Assembly (NCBI RefSeq): GCF_013752535.1
Contig: NZ_CP058348.1
Span: 1,612,001-1,676,000, forward strand
DNA length: 64,000 nucleotides
Direction of reading: 5' to 3'
Source: Bdellovibrio sp. KM01
GTDB lineage: Bacteria > Bdellovibrionota > Bdellovibrionia > Bdellovibrionales > Bdellovibrionaceae
Position numbers and translations under genes: made by a program. This document shows positions 11,741 to 19,567 of this stretch, piece by piece. The notes beneath the pieces are model-generated. The model was given only the letters and a program-made list of their open reading frames with translations, was not told the origin of the DNA and ran no database searches. Position 1 is the stretch's first letter; each line of letters opens with the position of its first letter.

Positions 11741-13999
11741 ATGAGTTTCCAGATGAGCCTGTCTAAATTTCTGATTTCATTTTATATTTTCGTTCACGCC
11801 GCACTTGTGAGTGCAGGTCCGCTGGAAGCTTTGTCAGAGAAAGCCTTTAAGATCACGGGCCATACTTGCGAGCCCACGGCGGCGCAGATCGGATCCGTAA
11901 ATGACTGCGATTCAAAGGATTCTGAACTTCAGCGCAACAGTAAAGATGTTAAGAAAATTACGGAGATAGCGGGACAATCTGAAGAAGATCGTTACTTTGC
12001 TTTATTGGCGCAGCAGCAAGTGCGTGAACTTCAATGTGCCGGCGATTTTGCGCGAAATATTGTCGCAGAAAATACCCACGATTTTGCCAATTCAGATCTC
12101 AAGCAGAAGTTAACTCTTGCGCGACAAGTGCGCGCAAAGACTTCGGAACTGGCGAAAAAAATCGTTTCCGATCCGATGCTGGCGACACCTGTTTGCCCTT
12201 TGAATTTTGAAGCACTTGAGCAACAAGTAAAAGGCTTTAAAAAGAAAGCTCGATATAATGCCTGTAAGGAGCTGATCTCTCTTCAGAATTCTTACAAGGT
12301 GATCGTCAGTGCGATTCCCTTGTCGGGTGCACCAGAAGTTAATGGCTTGATCGAAAAGTATTCCAGTTCTTCCGGCGAAATTTCTGATCAGGACATGATC
12401 GAAAATTTGAACGAGGCTTATTCCAAAACTCAAAAAGCGTTGGATGAGAATCGCAGCAATCTGAACCAAGTACTTGTGGGTCAGGGGGGAGCGGGCCTTG
12501 ATCGCACGGCTCGCCACGATTTGTTGGCTGATCCGGGTTTGAGTGCTTCGGTCGTTAAAAGCGATCCAAAACTCAGTGGGGTATCTTGCCTGGCAAACGC
12601 TCGTTATGGTCTGGGTGCTGACAATTTAAATAACGGGGTGATGATTGGTTCTTTGTTTTTAGGGGCGGGAGTTTCGGTTGTCGGTAAGGTCGGAGCTTTC
12701 ACGGCCAAGGCCTTTTCGACGGCTCAATCTGCCAGAACTTTGGGAATGGTTTCTTACAATGCTATGAACATGATGAAGTATGCGGTGATGGCCACAGACT
12801 TTACAAGTATGGCAGCCGTGACTGATCAAGCTTGTTTTAAAACAAAAATCGCAGATCTAAAAACCAGTGGTGCCTGTGTCAGTGCTCCCACTGCGGAACG
12901 AATCGAGCAGGATAACTGTATCATGGCGGCCGCTTTGACTGCCCTGGGGGTGGTTCCGCAAAAAGCCATCTCGGCGGTGACGGCAAAGGTTAAGAAAGCG
13001 ATCAAAGAGGAAAACGCCAGCCAAGCCCGTCGTATCGCGGATGCTGACGCCTTCATGGATACGCGAGCTTCTGTTAAAAGAAATAACGCGACTTCGACGG
13101 CTGCGGCATCCAGTGCTTCGACAGAATTAAGACCTGGCGCCACGGCGTCTTCGGCTGCGGTTGAAAAGAAGTTGGTCGAGGGAAATATCGTTTCTGACAA
13201 ACGAGTCGGGCAAGGGGTTTATGGCGCCAGATTCGTTCGCTATGAGGATGGTTCTGAAGGGGTGTGGAAACCGCGCACAACAGTTGATGAGATCGACACT
13301 GCAAAAAGTGAAGTGGCTGCTTATAATATCGATAAATACCTGGGGCTTAACTCCGTTCCGATCACTGTCATGAAAGAATACAAGGGCGAAATTGGAACAG
13401 TTCAATACCGAGTGAAAAACTTAAAAGATCAAGCCCCGAACGAAGTTTTCGCAGATGATCCGGATCAACTTGGATTCTTTGATTATCTGGTCGCAAACGG
13501 GGACCGTCATGGTTTCAATTACCTGCAAAAAGAAGACGGAAAACTGGTGGCTATCGATCACGGATTGTCATTTGGCGGCGGCAAAGGCAAAGACCCTTTT
13601 GTCACATTTCAGGGAAACGTGGGTGCTTTGGATAAGAACTTACGAGCCCAAGAAAAAATGACTAAATCCATCGAAACCGGCGGTCGCAATAGCGCTTCAA
13701 TGAAAGAGCAACTGGCAGAACTCAAACGGCAGGAATCAGCATTGCAATCGGCTATCAAGGCCTTTGCTCCGCAAAAAGAAGTTGTCGAGAAATTGAAATC
13801 TACGGCGTTCGAAGACTGGAAAAAAGTGACTGACGGCAAATTAACAGATTATCAAATACAAGACATGCAAAAGCGTCAGCAAACACTTTTACGCGCGATT
13901 GAAATGGCCGAGAAAAAAATCGGTGCTGAAAGACTTTACCCAAGTGGTGATTCTTCGCCACTCATCAAGAAAAACCGTCTGCAGTTTTATTCTGAGTAA
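11741..13999 (+). CDS. Exported protein with PI3K/HipA-like kinase domain
   Basis: 752 aa. Residues 1-25 form a signal peptide (LISFYIFVHAALVSAG). Residues 26-290 are mostly helical with scattered cysteines, then come hydrophobic stretches at about 296-318 and 335-360. Residues 480-625 resemble a kinase fold of the PI3K/HipA/Fam20 superfamily: Lys510 in EGVWKP, Glu524 in SEVAAY, the catalytic loop GDRHGFN (Asp588, His590, Asn593), and the metal-binding IDHGLSF (Asp606). The C-terminal 130 residues are coiled-coil-like. ATG 11741 has poor spacing to GGAG; ATG 11753 is an alternative. The substrate is unknown; an extracytoplasmic or host-directed kinase is inferred. Confidence 0.6.
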   Translation: MSFQMSLSKFLISFYIFVHAALVSAGPLEALSEKAFKITGHTCEPTAAQIGSVNDCDSKDSELQRNSKDVKKITEIAGQSEEDRYFALLAQQQVRELQCAGDFARNIVAENTHDFANSDLKQKLTLARQVRAKTSELAKKIVSDPMLATPVCPLNFEALEQQVKGFKKKARYNACKELISLQNSYKVIVSAIPLSGAPEVNGLIEKYSSSSGEISDQDMIENLNEAYSKTQKALDENRSNLNQVLVGQGGAGLDRTARHDLLADPGLSASVVKSDPKLSGVSCLANARYGLGADNLNNGVMIGSLFLGAGVSVVGKVGAFTAKAFSTAQSARTLGMVSYNAMNMMKYAVMATDFTSMAAVTDQACFKTKIADLKTSGACVSAPTAERIEQDNCIMAAALTALGVVPQKAISAVTAKVKKAIKEENASQARRIADADAFMDTRASVKRNNATSTAAASSASTELRPGATASSAAVEKKLVEGNIVSDKRVGQGVYGARFVRYEDGSEGVWKPRTTVDEIDTAKSEVAAYNIDKYLGLNSVPITVMKEYKGEIGTVQYRVKNLKDQAPNEVFADDPDQLGFFDYLVANGDRHGFNYLQKEDGKLVAIDHGLSFGGGKGKDPFVTFQGNVGALDKNLRAQEKMTKSIETGGRNSASMKEQLAELKRQESALQSAIKAFAPQKEVVEKLKSTAFEDWKKVTDGKLTDYQIQDMQKRQQTLLRAIEMAEKKIGAERLYPSGDSSPLIKKNRLQFYSE

Positions 14000-14077
14000 T
14001 TGGTTTTTGCCAAATTCTTAAGCCCCCGTTTGTGAGTCATAGCCCCCTCTGTTGAAATAGAATCCTAGGGGGAAGCG

Positions 14078-14650
14078 ATGACTTTGATCAAGGCAGCAGC
14101 ACTTGTTCTCGTTTTTGTTTTTGGTAGAGGTCCACAATTCGCACAGGCCTCAGACGCTGGCAGCAGACCTATTCAGGCGAATTATCAAAAATTCCAACTT
14201 TATGAGCAGATCATGCGCGGGGAACTTCCCCCGCCGTTGCCATTGCCCGATGAGCCGGGTGATGGGCCAGAGGAGCCCCCCAAGCCTACTCCGCAACCAC
14301 CAAGCCATCCGCCGCGACCACCGAAGCCGCCATCGAGTTGCGACCCTCGTCAAAATGTCGGGTGTGTTCGTGCCGTCTGTGATCAGCTGCCAAACATGAA
14401 TTGCAGCAGCGATCAAAAAGTGAAAGATATTGCCTGTCAATGCGACGGCGTGAATGGCGAATGTGTTACTGCCGTCTGTAATCAGCTGGATCGTTTTGAT
14501 TGCGATGAAAAGCGCGAGCTTTTTGCCATCACGAACATGTGTCGTGGTGTTTACGATGCCAGATGTATTGATCGCATCTGTGGCCAACTGGGAAGATTTG
14601 AATGTGATGACATGAACGACATGAGAAGAGTGACTGAATTGTGCCGATAA
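14078..14650 (+). CDS. Exported proline-rich, cysteine-repeat protein
   Basis: 190 aa, not a family I recognise. A signal peptide (about residues 1-25, ending AQA) is followed by a Pro-rich linker (about residues 48-88, many PP and PKP), then three repeats of about 35 residues. Each repeat has the pattern C-x3-C-x-QL-x4-(F/N)-x-C...C: CVRAVCDQLPNMNC, CVTAVCNQLDRFDC, CIDRICGQLGRFEC. Four cysteines per unit suggest two disulfides. GGGGGAAG before the ATG is a good ribosome site. The linker may span peptidoglycan or present the repeats at the surface. Confidence 0.7.
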   Translation: MTLIKAAALVLVFVFGRGPQFAQASDAGSRPIQANYQKFQLYEQIMRGELPPPLPLPDEPGDGPEEPPKPTPQPPSHPPRPPKPPSSCDPRQNVGCVRAVCDQLPNMNCSSDQKVKDIACQCDGVNGECVTAVCNQLDRFDCDEKRELFAITNMCRGVYDARCIDRICGQLGRFECDDMNDMRRVTELCR

Positions 14651-14737
14651 AAGCCTTCGTCCTCTTTAGGTGCCAGGTCCTACTTGCGTATGCGCTGCGT
14701 CATCGCCTGCGGGATCTTGTTCCGCGACCGAGAATAC

Positions 14738-14769
14738 TTGACCCCCTTAAGCCACAGGATTAGTAATAA
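14738..14769 (+). promoter_or_regulatory. possible sigma-70 promoter for thrS-infC
   Basis: TTGACC at 14738-14743, then AT-rich TAGTAATAA at 14761-14769 (17-nt spacer to TAGTAA, 20 nt to TAATAA). This leaves a leader of roughly 70 nt before thrS. No Shine-Dalgarno is obvious in front of the thrS ATG. Confidence 0.4.
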
Positions 14770-14844
14770 TGTGATGCAAAATTTCCCGTTTTATTCATCA
14801 CTTATCTCTCTTAAAAATGGCTCGTTCACGAGCACGCAATCATA

Positions 14845-16809
14845 ATGTCACAAATTACAATTATTCTGCCGGATAACTCGACGAAGGTTTTTGACCATGA
14901 ACCGACAGCGCTAGAAGTGGCGCAGTCTATTGGCCCTCGCTTGGCTAAAGAAACTCTTGGTGCGAAACTAAATGGTTCAACTGAAATTTCTGATCTTCGC
15001 ACTGTGTTGAAAGATCAAACAAAAGTGGCGCTTGTCACCACCAAATCTCCGGAGTCAGTTGAAGTGGTTCGTCACTCGTGTGCGCATATCATGGCGCAAG
15101 CGATTCAAGATATCTGGCCGGAAGTTAAAGTGACGATCGGTCCTGTGATCGACAATGGTTTTTACTACGACTTCGATTCTCCGTTTGCTTTCACTGAAGA
15201 GCACTTCGAAAAAATCGAAAAGAAAATGACGGAGATCGTCTCTAAAGATCTTGCGATTCACCGTGAAGACTGGCCGATTGCCAAAGCAATTGAAACATTC
15301 AAAGGAATGGGCGAGCGCTTTAAAGTTGAATTGATCGAAGACCTTGCGAAAAAAGGCGAGATAACAGTTGGTATCTACTTCAATGGAACTAACTGGTTTG
15401 ACCTTTGCCGTGGTCCACACATTCAGTCCACAGGTCAAATCAAAGCCTTCAAATTATTGTCGGTCGCTGGTGCATACTGGAGAGGTGACGAGAAAAACGC
15501 CATGCTTCAACGTGTGTACGCGACGGCGTTCAACGACAAGAAAGACCTGGATCTTTACCTACACAATATCGAGGAAGCGAAAAAACGCGACCACCGTAAA
15601 TTGGGTAAAGAACTTGGCATGTTCTATTTTAACGAGCTAGCTCCAGGTTCACCGTTCTTCACGGGTAAGGGCGCAACGGTTTACAACTCTTTGCAAACAT
15701 ACCTTCGTGAATTGTATTTCGAAACGGGTTACCAGGAAGTGATCACGCCGCAAATCTTCGACGTGAACTTGTTCCATACTTCTGGTCACTATCAGAACTA
15801 CAAAGAAAACATGTTCTTCACGAAAGTGGACGAGCGTGATTTCGCGTCTAAACCAATGAACTGTCCTTCTCACTGTTTGCTTTATAACTCTGAGAAGTAT
15901 TCTTACCGTGATCTTCCGATCAAAATGGCAGACTTCGGTCGCCTGCATCGCTATGAAAAATCAGGGGCGATGCACGGTTTGACTCGTGTTCGTACATTCT
16001 GTCAGGACGATGCACACATTTTCTGCCGTATGGATCAGTTACAGGAAGAGATCGCAAAATTCATGGGCTTGCTGAATCGCGTTTACGACAAGCTTGGTAT
16101 GAGCAACTACAAGATCTTCCTTTCCACACGTCCAGACAACAGAATGGGCAGTGAAGAGTATTGGGATATGGCCGAAGGTGCTTTGGCTGAAGCCTTGAAA
16201 TCTTTGAATTTGCCATTTGAATTGAACCCTGGCGACGGTGCCTTCTATGGACCAAAGTTAGATATCATGTTTGTTGATGCCTTGAATCGTCCATGGCAAT
16301 TGGGAACACTTCAGGTGGATCCGAACCTGCCAACAGCGTTCGATTTGAAGTACACAGGTGAAGACAATAAGGAGCATCGCCCAGTGATGCTACATCGTGC
16401 GATCTTGGGCTCATTAGAGCGTTTCATCGGTGTTTATTTGGAGCACACTGCGGGCCATTTGCCGCCGTGGATGATGCCGGTCCAGGTAGCGATCCTGAAC
16501 GTTACGGATCGTGTAAACACGTTCTGCGAGGAATTGATGAAATCCCTCAAAGATCAAAAGGTGCGCGTGGAGTTTGACCGCCGCAACGAAAAATTGAATT
16601 ATAAAATCCGTGAGGCTCAACTTCAAAAAATCCCATACATGATTATTGTGGGGGATAAAGAGGCGGAAAGCCGTACGGTTTCATTGCGATTGAGAGACGG
16701 TTCAGAACATAAAGGGATGACCGTAGATCAGGTGATGAATTTGATTAATACAGATATTAGTACAAGAAGTTTGCAGAGCTCTCTTGCGAAGTCTGCAACA
16801 GTAAACTAG
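14845..16809 (+). CDS. thrS: Threonyl-tRNA synthetase
   Basis: 654 aa, normal length. Domain order: TGS domain (1-65), the editing/SAD domain with HSCAHIMAQAI and the DLCRGPHI loop, then the class II catalytic core with the zinc residues in MNCPSHC, motif 2 (GRLHRYEKSGAMHGL...RTFCQDDAH) and motif 3 (HRAILGSLERFIG), and a C-terminal anticodon-binding domain. It charges tRNA-Thr in the cytoplasm. infC follows 50 nt downstream, the same thrS-infC order as in E. coli. ThrS autoregulation is known elsewhere, but I see no clear tRNA-like operator here. Confidence 0.97.
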   Translation: MSQITIILPDNSTKVFDHEPTALEVAQSIGPRLAKETLGAKLNGSTEISDLRTVLKDQTKVALVTTKSPESVEVVRHSCAHIMAQAIQDIWPEVKVTIGPVIDNGFYYDFDSPFAFTEEHFEKIEKKMTEIVSKDLAIHREDWPIAKAIETFKGMGERFKVELIEDLAKKGEITVGIYFNGTNWFDLCRGPHIQSTGQIKAFKLLSVAGAYWRGDEKNAMLQRVYATAFNDKKDLDLYLHNIEEAKKRDHRKLGKELGMFYFNELAPGSPFFTGKGATVYNSLQTYLRELYFETGYQEVITPQIFDVNLFHTSGHYQNYKENMFFTKVDERDFASKPMNCPSHCLLYNSEKYSYRDLPIKMADFGRLHRYEKSGAMHGLTRVRTFCQDDAHIFCRMDQLQEEIAKFMGLLNRVYDKLGMSNYKIFLSTRPDNRMGSEEYWDMAEGALAEALKSLNLPFELNPGDGAFYGPKLDIMFVDALNRPWQLGTLQVDPNLPTAFDLKYTGEDNKEHRPVMLHRAILGSLERFIGVYLEHTAGHLPPWMMPVQVAILNVTDRVNTFCEELMKSLKDQKVRVEFDRRNEKLNYKIREAQLQKIPYMIIVGDKEAESRTVSLRLRDGSEHKGMTVDQVMNLINTDISTRSLQSSLAKSATVN

Positions 16810-16848
16810 TCGTCGCATTTTCGTGACGCTGGTATTTAACGAAACCCC

Positions 16849-16862
16849 GGAGGTTTACCATT
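16849..16862 (+). promoter_or_regulatory. ribosome binding site and AUU start codon of infC
   Basis: GGAGG at 16849-16853 is followed by a 6-nt spacer and ATT at 16860. No ATG, GTG or TTG in the frame is placed this well. An AUU start is the known basis of IF3 autoregulation in enterobacteria. Confidence 0.8.
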
Positions 16863-17531
16863 AGCAAGTTTTCAGGAAATTTTGGAGGCGGTGGCGGTCG
16901 CTTTGATCGCAACAAGAAGGACTCTAAAGACTCATTGAGAGTGAATCGTGAGATTCGCGCCCAGCAAATTCGCGTTATCGATGATGAAGGTAACATGTTG
17001 GGTGTTATGACTGTACCTGAGGCAGTTCGTATCGCTGAAGAACGTGGATTGGATCTACTTGAGATTGCTCCAACAGCAACTCCTCCTACTTGTAAAATCA
17101 TGGATTACGGCAAGTGGAAGTACGAGAAAAAGAAACAAGCAACAGCAGCTCGTAAAAAGCAAACTGTTGTGACGATCAAAGAGGTGCAAATGCGCCCTCG
17201 TACAGATCAACATGACTTTGAAACTAAGATGAATCACGCTCGTCGTTTCTTGCTAGATGGCGATAAAGTGAAAGTATCTTTGCGCTTTATGGGTCGTGAA
17301 TTGGCCCATCAAGAAATCGGTATGGATGTTATCAAGAAAGCCATCGCTTTTGTTGACGATTTGGCCATGGTCGAATCTCAACCGAAAATGGAAGGTAAGC
17401 AAATGTTCTTGATGCTGGCTCCAGATCCTTTGAAAATCAAAGAGTATCAAAAAGCTCATCCGAACAAGTCTAAACAAGACTCTAAAGAGCTCGACGAACT
17501 TAAAGAAGTCGAAACAGACGACGAAGACTAG
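16860..17531 (+). CDS. infC: Translation initiation factor IF-3 (AUU start)
   Basis: 223 aa when read from ATT 16860; the first conventional start (TTG 16935) would remove 25 residues and has no ribosome site. The N-terminal addition is Gly/Arg rich (SGNFGGGGGRFDRNKK), then the IF3 N-domain starts at LRVNREIRAQQIRVIDDEG. The linker is Lys/Arg rich, and the C-domain includes MRPRTDQHDFETKM and VSLRFMGRELAH. There is an acidic C-terminal tail (ELKEVETDDED). IF3 prevents premature 50S joining and checks start codons, so an AUU start makes its synthesis self-limiting. No rpmI-rplT directly follows; they lie 7.6 kb away. Confidence 0.93.
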   Translation: MSKFSGNFGGGGGRFDRNKKDSKDSLRVNREIRAQQIRVIDDEGNMLGVMTVPEAVRIAEERGLDLLEIAPTATPPTCKIMDYGKWKYEKKKQATAARKKQTVVTIKEVQMRPRTDQHDFETKMNHARRFLLDGDKVKVSLRFMGRELAHQEIGMDVIKKAIAFVDDLAMVESQPKMEGKQMFLMLAPDPLKIKEYQKAHPNKSKQDSKELDELKEVETDDED

Positions 17532-17532
17532 T

Positions 17533-17559
17533 CCCAAAAGGTACGCCGTACCTTTTGGG
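17533..17559 (+). repeat. perfect palindrome after infC (REP-like copy A)
   Basis: CCCAAAAGGTAC (17533-17544), 3-nt loop GCC, then GTACCTTTTGGG (17548-17559). It is not followed by a T tract, so it is not a classic terminator. A related palindrome lies at 17658-17684. Confidence 0.6.
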
Positions 17560-17609
17560 GGTGCGGCGCAACAAGTACGGAAACAGGTATGGACTTACTT
17601 CGATCCATT

Positions 17610-17643
17610 TTAAAAAAGGCAGCGCACCAGCTGCCTTTTTTAA
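17610..17643 (+). terminator. rho-independent terminator of thrS-infC
   Basis: Perfect 14-bp stem TTAAAAAAGGCAGC (17610-17623) / GCTGCCTTTTTTAA (17630-17643) with a 6-nt loop. The T run forms the 3' arm. Confidence 0.8.
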
Positions 17644-17657
17644 TTTCGCCAAGCATT

Positions 17658-17684
17658 CCCAAAAGGTGCCTGGCAATTTTGGGG
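17658..17684 (+). repeat. imperfect palindrome (REP-like copy B)
   Basis: CCCAAAAGGTGCC..GGCAATTTTGGGG shares both outer arms with the palindrome at 17533. It is further enclosed by CCAAGC (17649-17654) / GCTTGG (17684-17689). It could fold in the leader of the following membrane gene. Confidence 0.45.
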
Positions 17685-17716
17685 CTTGGTGTGCGTTAAT
17701 CAGCGAAGAGAAAACA

Positions 17717-18277
17717 ATGACCTCAATTTCGTTTAGCTCAGTTAAAAATTCTTGGGATGTCTTTATGCTATTCGCAGTCCCGATTGGCGGAGGCATTCCC
17801 GCAGGCGTGATCTTGGCAAAGAGTCGTGGTATTGGGTGGCTTGCGATGTCTGCGCTCTACCTTATTTCTGATTTGCTGCTGGCAATCGTATTTGAACCGA
17901 TGATGTTCGTGATTTTGTGGCTCGCGCGGCATCTGCCTTTTCTGCAAAGAACGATCGATATATCTCGGGATATCACGGCTAAAACGATTGCGCGTTACGG
18001 AGCGAAGCCGGGGCCCATCGTTTTGATCATGATTGCCTTTGGCGTGGATCCTATGACGGGGAGGGCGGCGGCTTTGTCTCAAGGTCATGGTTTTTTTGGA
18101 GGTTGGGCCATTGCTATTGCGGGTGATATGCTTTTCTTTTGGGTGGTGATGTCGTCGACGTTGTTCTTGAATAACTTATTGGGCGATGGCACCTGGGCTG
18201 CCGTCATCATCATGGTCTTGATGATTTTAATACCCACGCTTGTTCGGAAGTGGAAAGACAGGAATCAACCAGTTTAA
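17717..18277 (+). CDS. Integral membrane protein of unknown function
   Basis: 186 aa, about five hydrophobic segments (LFAVPIGGGIPAGVILA, MSALYLISDLLLAIVF, IVLIMIAFGVD, WAIAIAGDMLFFWVVM, AAVIIMVLMILIP). The frame is open upstream to about 17555, but that part crosses the terminator and palindromes, so ATG 17717 is chosen. The architecture faintly recalls small multidrug-export-like proteins, but I cannot assign a family. It is a single-gene unit between two terminators. Confidence 0.6.
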   Translation: MTSISFSSVKNSWDVFMLFAVPIGGGIPAGVILAKSRGIGWLAMSALYLISDLLLAIVFEPMMFVILWLARHLPFLQRTIDISRDITAKTIARYGAKPGPIVLIMIAFGVDPMTGRAAALSQGHGFFGGWAIAIAGDMLFFWVVMSSTLFLNNLLGDGTWAAVIIMVLMILIPTLVRKWKDRNQPV

Positions 18278-18283
18278 AAGGTG

Positions 18284-18316
18284 AAAAGGCAGCTGAAGGG
18301 CTGCCTTTTTTGTTTT
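18284..18316 (+). terminator. terminator between convergent genes
   Basis: Stem AAAAGGCAG (18284-18292) / CTGCCTTTT (18301-18309) followed by TTGTTTTT. The A run on the left arm lets it serve the minus-strand gene ending at 18325 as well. Confidence 0.75.
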
Positions 18317-18324
18317 TGGACAAC

Positions 18325-19305
18325 TTAGTCAGCGATGCAAGGGCCTTCGCGATCCGGTCCTGTCACATCACGGTGAGTGATGATCGCAGAATACACCGAT
18401 TGAGAGCTGTTGTTTAAGATATCCATTTGAATAGTATAGTTTGTGGCATTCATAGTGCTTTTCACAGTTCTGTGGCCAGGTCTTGTGGTCGTGATCACTT
18501 CGCAGCGTTCACGATTGTAGTCGTCATGGCGTTCGCGATCGCCGTTGTGATCGTGAGGACCTCTGTCATCATGACGATCATAATCGTATTCGGGGCGACG
18601 GCATTCACGGGTCGTGTATTCAACTGTGCAGGATTGGCTGTGTTCATAGTTATAGGAAGGTTCTGATTTCACTTCCATGACACGGAACTTGATTCCCAAG
18701 TTTTGACCAGAAGAATTTTGCAGAATTTGAACCTGTGGAAAATCTTTGGCATCACGGATCTGTTCGACGGAGCTCGCAATTTTAAATGCTGCTTGTTTTC
18801 CTTGAGTCGTGTGAGCTATCAGGTAGTTGCCTTTTTTCTTATCCAGTGAAAAAGACAGATGATCGATTTCGGCACTGACGGTTTTTGAAGGTTTTTGGCC
18901 TACCAATGCCATGCCCAGGACTTGCAAAGACTCCATAAAAACTTCGCAGCGTGGAGTTTTGCGGATCAGAGCGATTTCGCGACTCGTAAGCTCACGTCGT
19001 TCAAGTTGAATTTGGCTTGCGATGATCAGAATGTCGGATTGGCGCATCAATGAAGGTCGTCCCGATCGGCAAAGGCTTTGATCAGCGCCAGAAGCGGGTG
19101 GCAAGTATTTTAAATAATTGATCACAACAGGTGAGTTGAATTGAATGCGACTGCCATCAGTCGCTGTCAACGCAAAGGATGCGTGAACTTGCGCTTCTTC
19201 AATAATTTCGTCCTGAATAAAAGGAATGCGTTTTCCCATTGCGTGGGATTGTTGTGCGCAACACAAAGCGATCAAAGACAGAGAAAATAAAATAACAGAT
19301 TTCAT
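18325..19305 (-). CDS. Exported protein with a His/Asp/Arg-rich segment, unknown function
   Basis: 326 aa. Signal peptide about 1-22 (VILFSLSLIALCCAQQSHA). No family recognised. Residues about 239-268 are highly charged, with many Asp, His and Arg (YDYDRHDDRGPHDHNGDRER), and flanked by cysteines (Cys226, Cys235, Cys268), suggesting a metal-binding or disordered loop. A predicted beta-rich C-terminal part follows (TIQMDILNNSSQSVYSAIIT). It stands alone, with a bidirectional terminator at its 3' end. Confidence 0.65.
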   Translation of the reverse strand: MKSVILFSLSLIALCCAQQSHAMGKRIPFIQDEIIEEAQVHASFALTATDGSRIQFNSPVVINYLKYLPPASGADQSLCRSGRPSLMRQSDILIIASQIQLERRELTSREIALIRKTPRCEVFMESLQVLGMALVGQKPSKTVSAEIDHLSFSLDKKKGNYLIAHTTQGKQAAFKIASSVEQIRDAKDFPQVQILQNSSGQNLGIKFRVMEVKSEPSYNYEHSQSCTVEYTTRECRRPEYDYDRHDDRGPHDHNGDRERHDDYNRERCEVITTTRPGHRTVKSTMNATNYTIQMDILNNSSQSVYSAIITHRDVTGPDREGPCIAD

Positions 19306-19405
19306 GGTTTGGCCCCTCCCCAGTGGCGAGATGGGCCTATTGCAATTGCTTTGCCAAACTTAAAAGGTCAACTTGGCACCGTGAAAAAAGAGGATGTTGC
19401 ATAGT

Positions 19406-19567
19406 TTAGCAACGCTTGTATTTACCGTCGTGCAGAGTAATCAATCCCGCCGCGTTCATTTCCGTAATCAACAAACCGGGATCAGGAAAAATCTCCTGCA
19501 GAAGTTCTTTAAGATCCCCGTGAGTGTAGGATTTATTCCCACAAGCTGTCTTGTGGTCTCTGGCCTT
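19406..19567 (-). pseudogene. possible gene remnant or unrecognised small frame
   Basis: On the minus strand, in a frame different from the upstream dehydrogenase, 53 sense codons run to a TAA. The last 38 read like a real protein end (HGDLKELLQEIFPDPGLLIT...NAAGLITLHDGKYKRC). There is no credible start codon with a ribosome site, and the first 11 codons overlap the dehydrogenase 3' end. It may be the tail of a decayed gene. The strength of this call rests only on protein-like composition. Confidence 0.25.

Noticed and set aside
11734-11766. Leader peptide starting at GTG 11734
   Set aside because: It has GGAG 7 nt upstream but is only 10 codons, overlaps the start of the kinase-like gene in another frame and has no special composition.
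14651-14844. Small RNA or tRNA-like operator before thrS
   Set aside because: No cloverleaf or anticodon-like hairpin for tRNA-Thr was found. Only a promoter-like element is supportable.
17533-17559. Palindrome after infC as a rho-independent terminator
   Set aside because: It is followed by GGGTGCGG rather than a T tract. The true terminator is the hairpin at 17610-17643.
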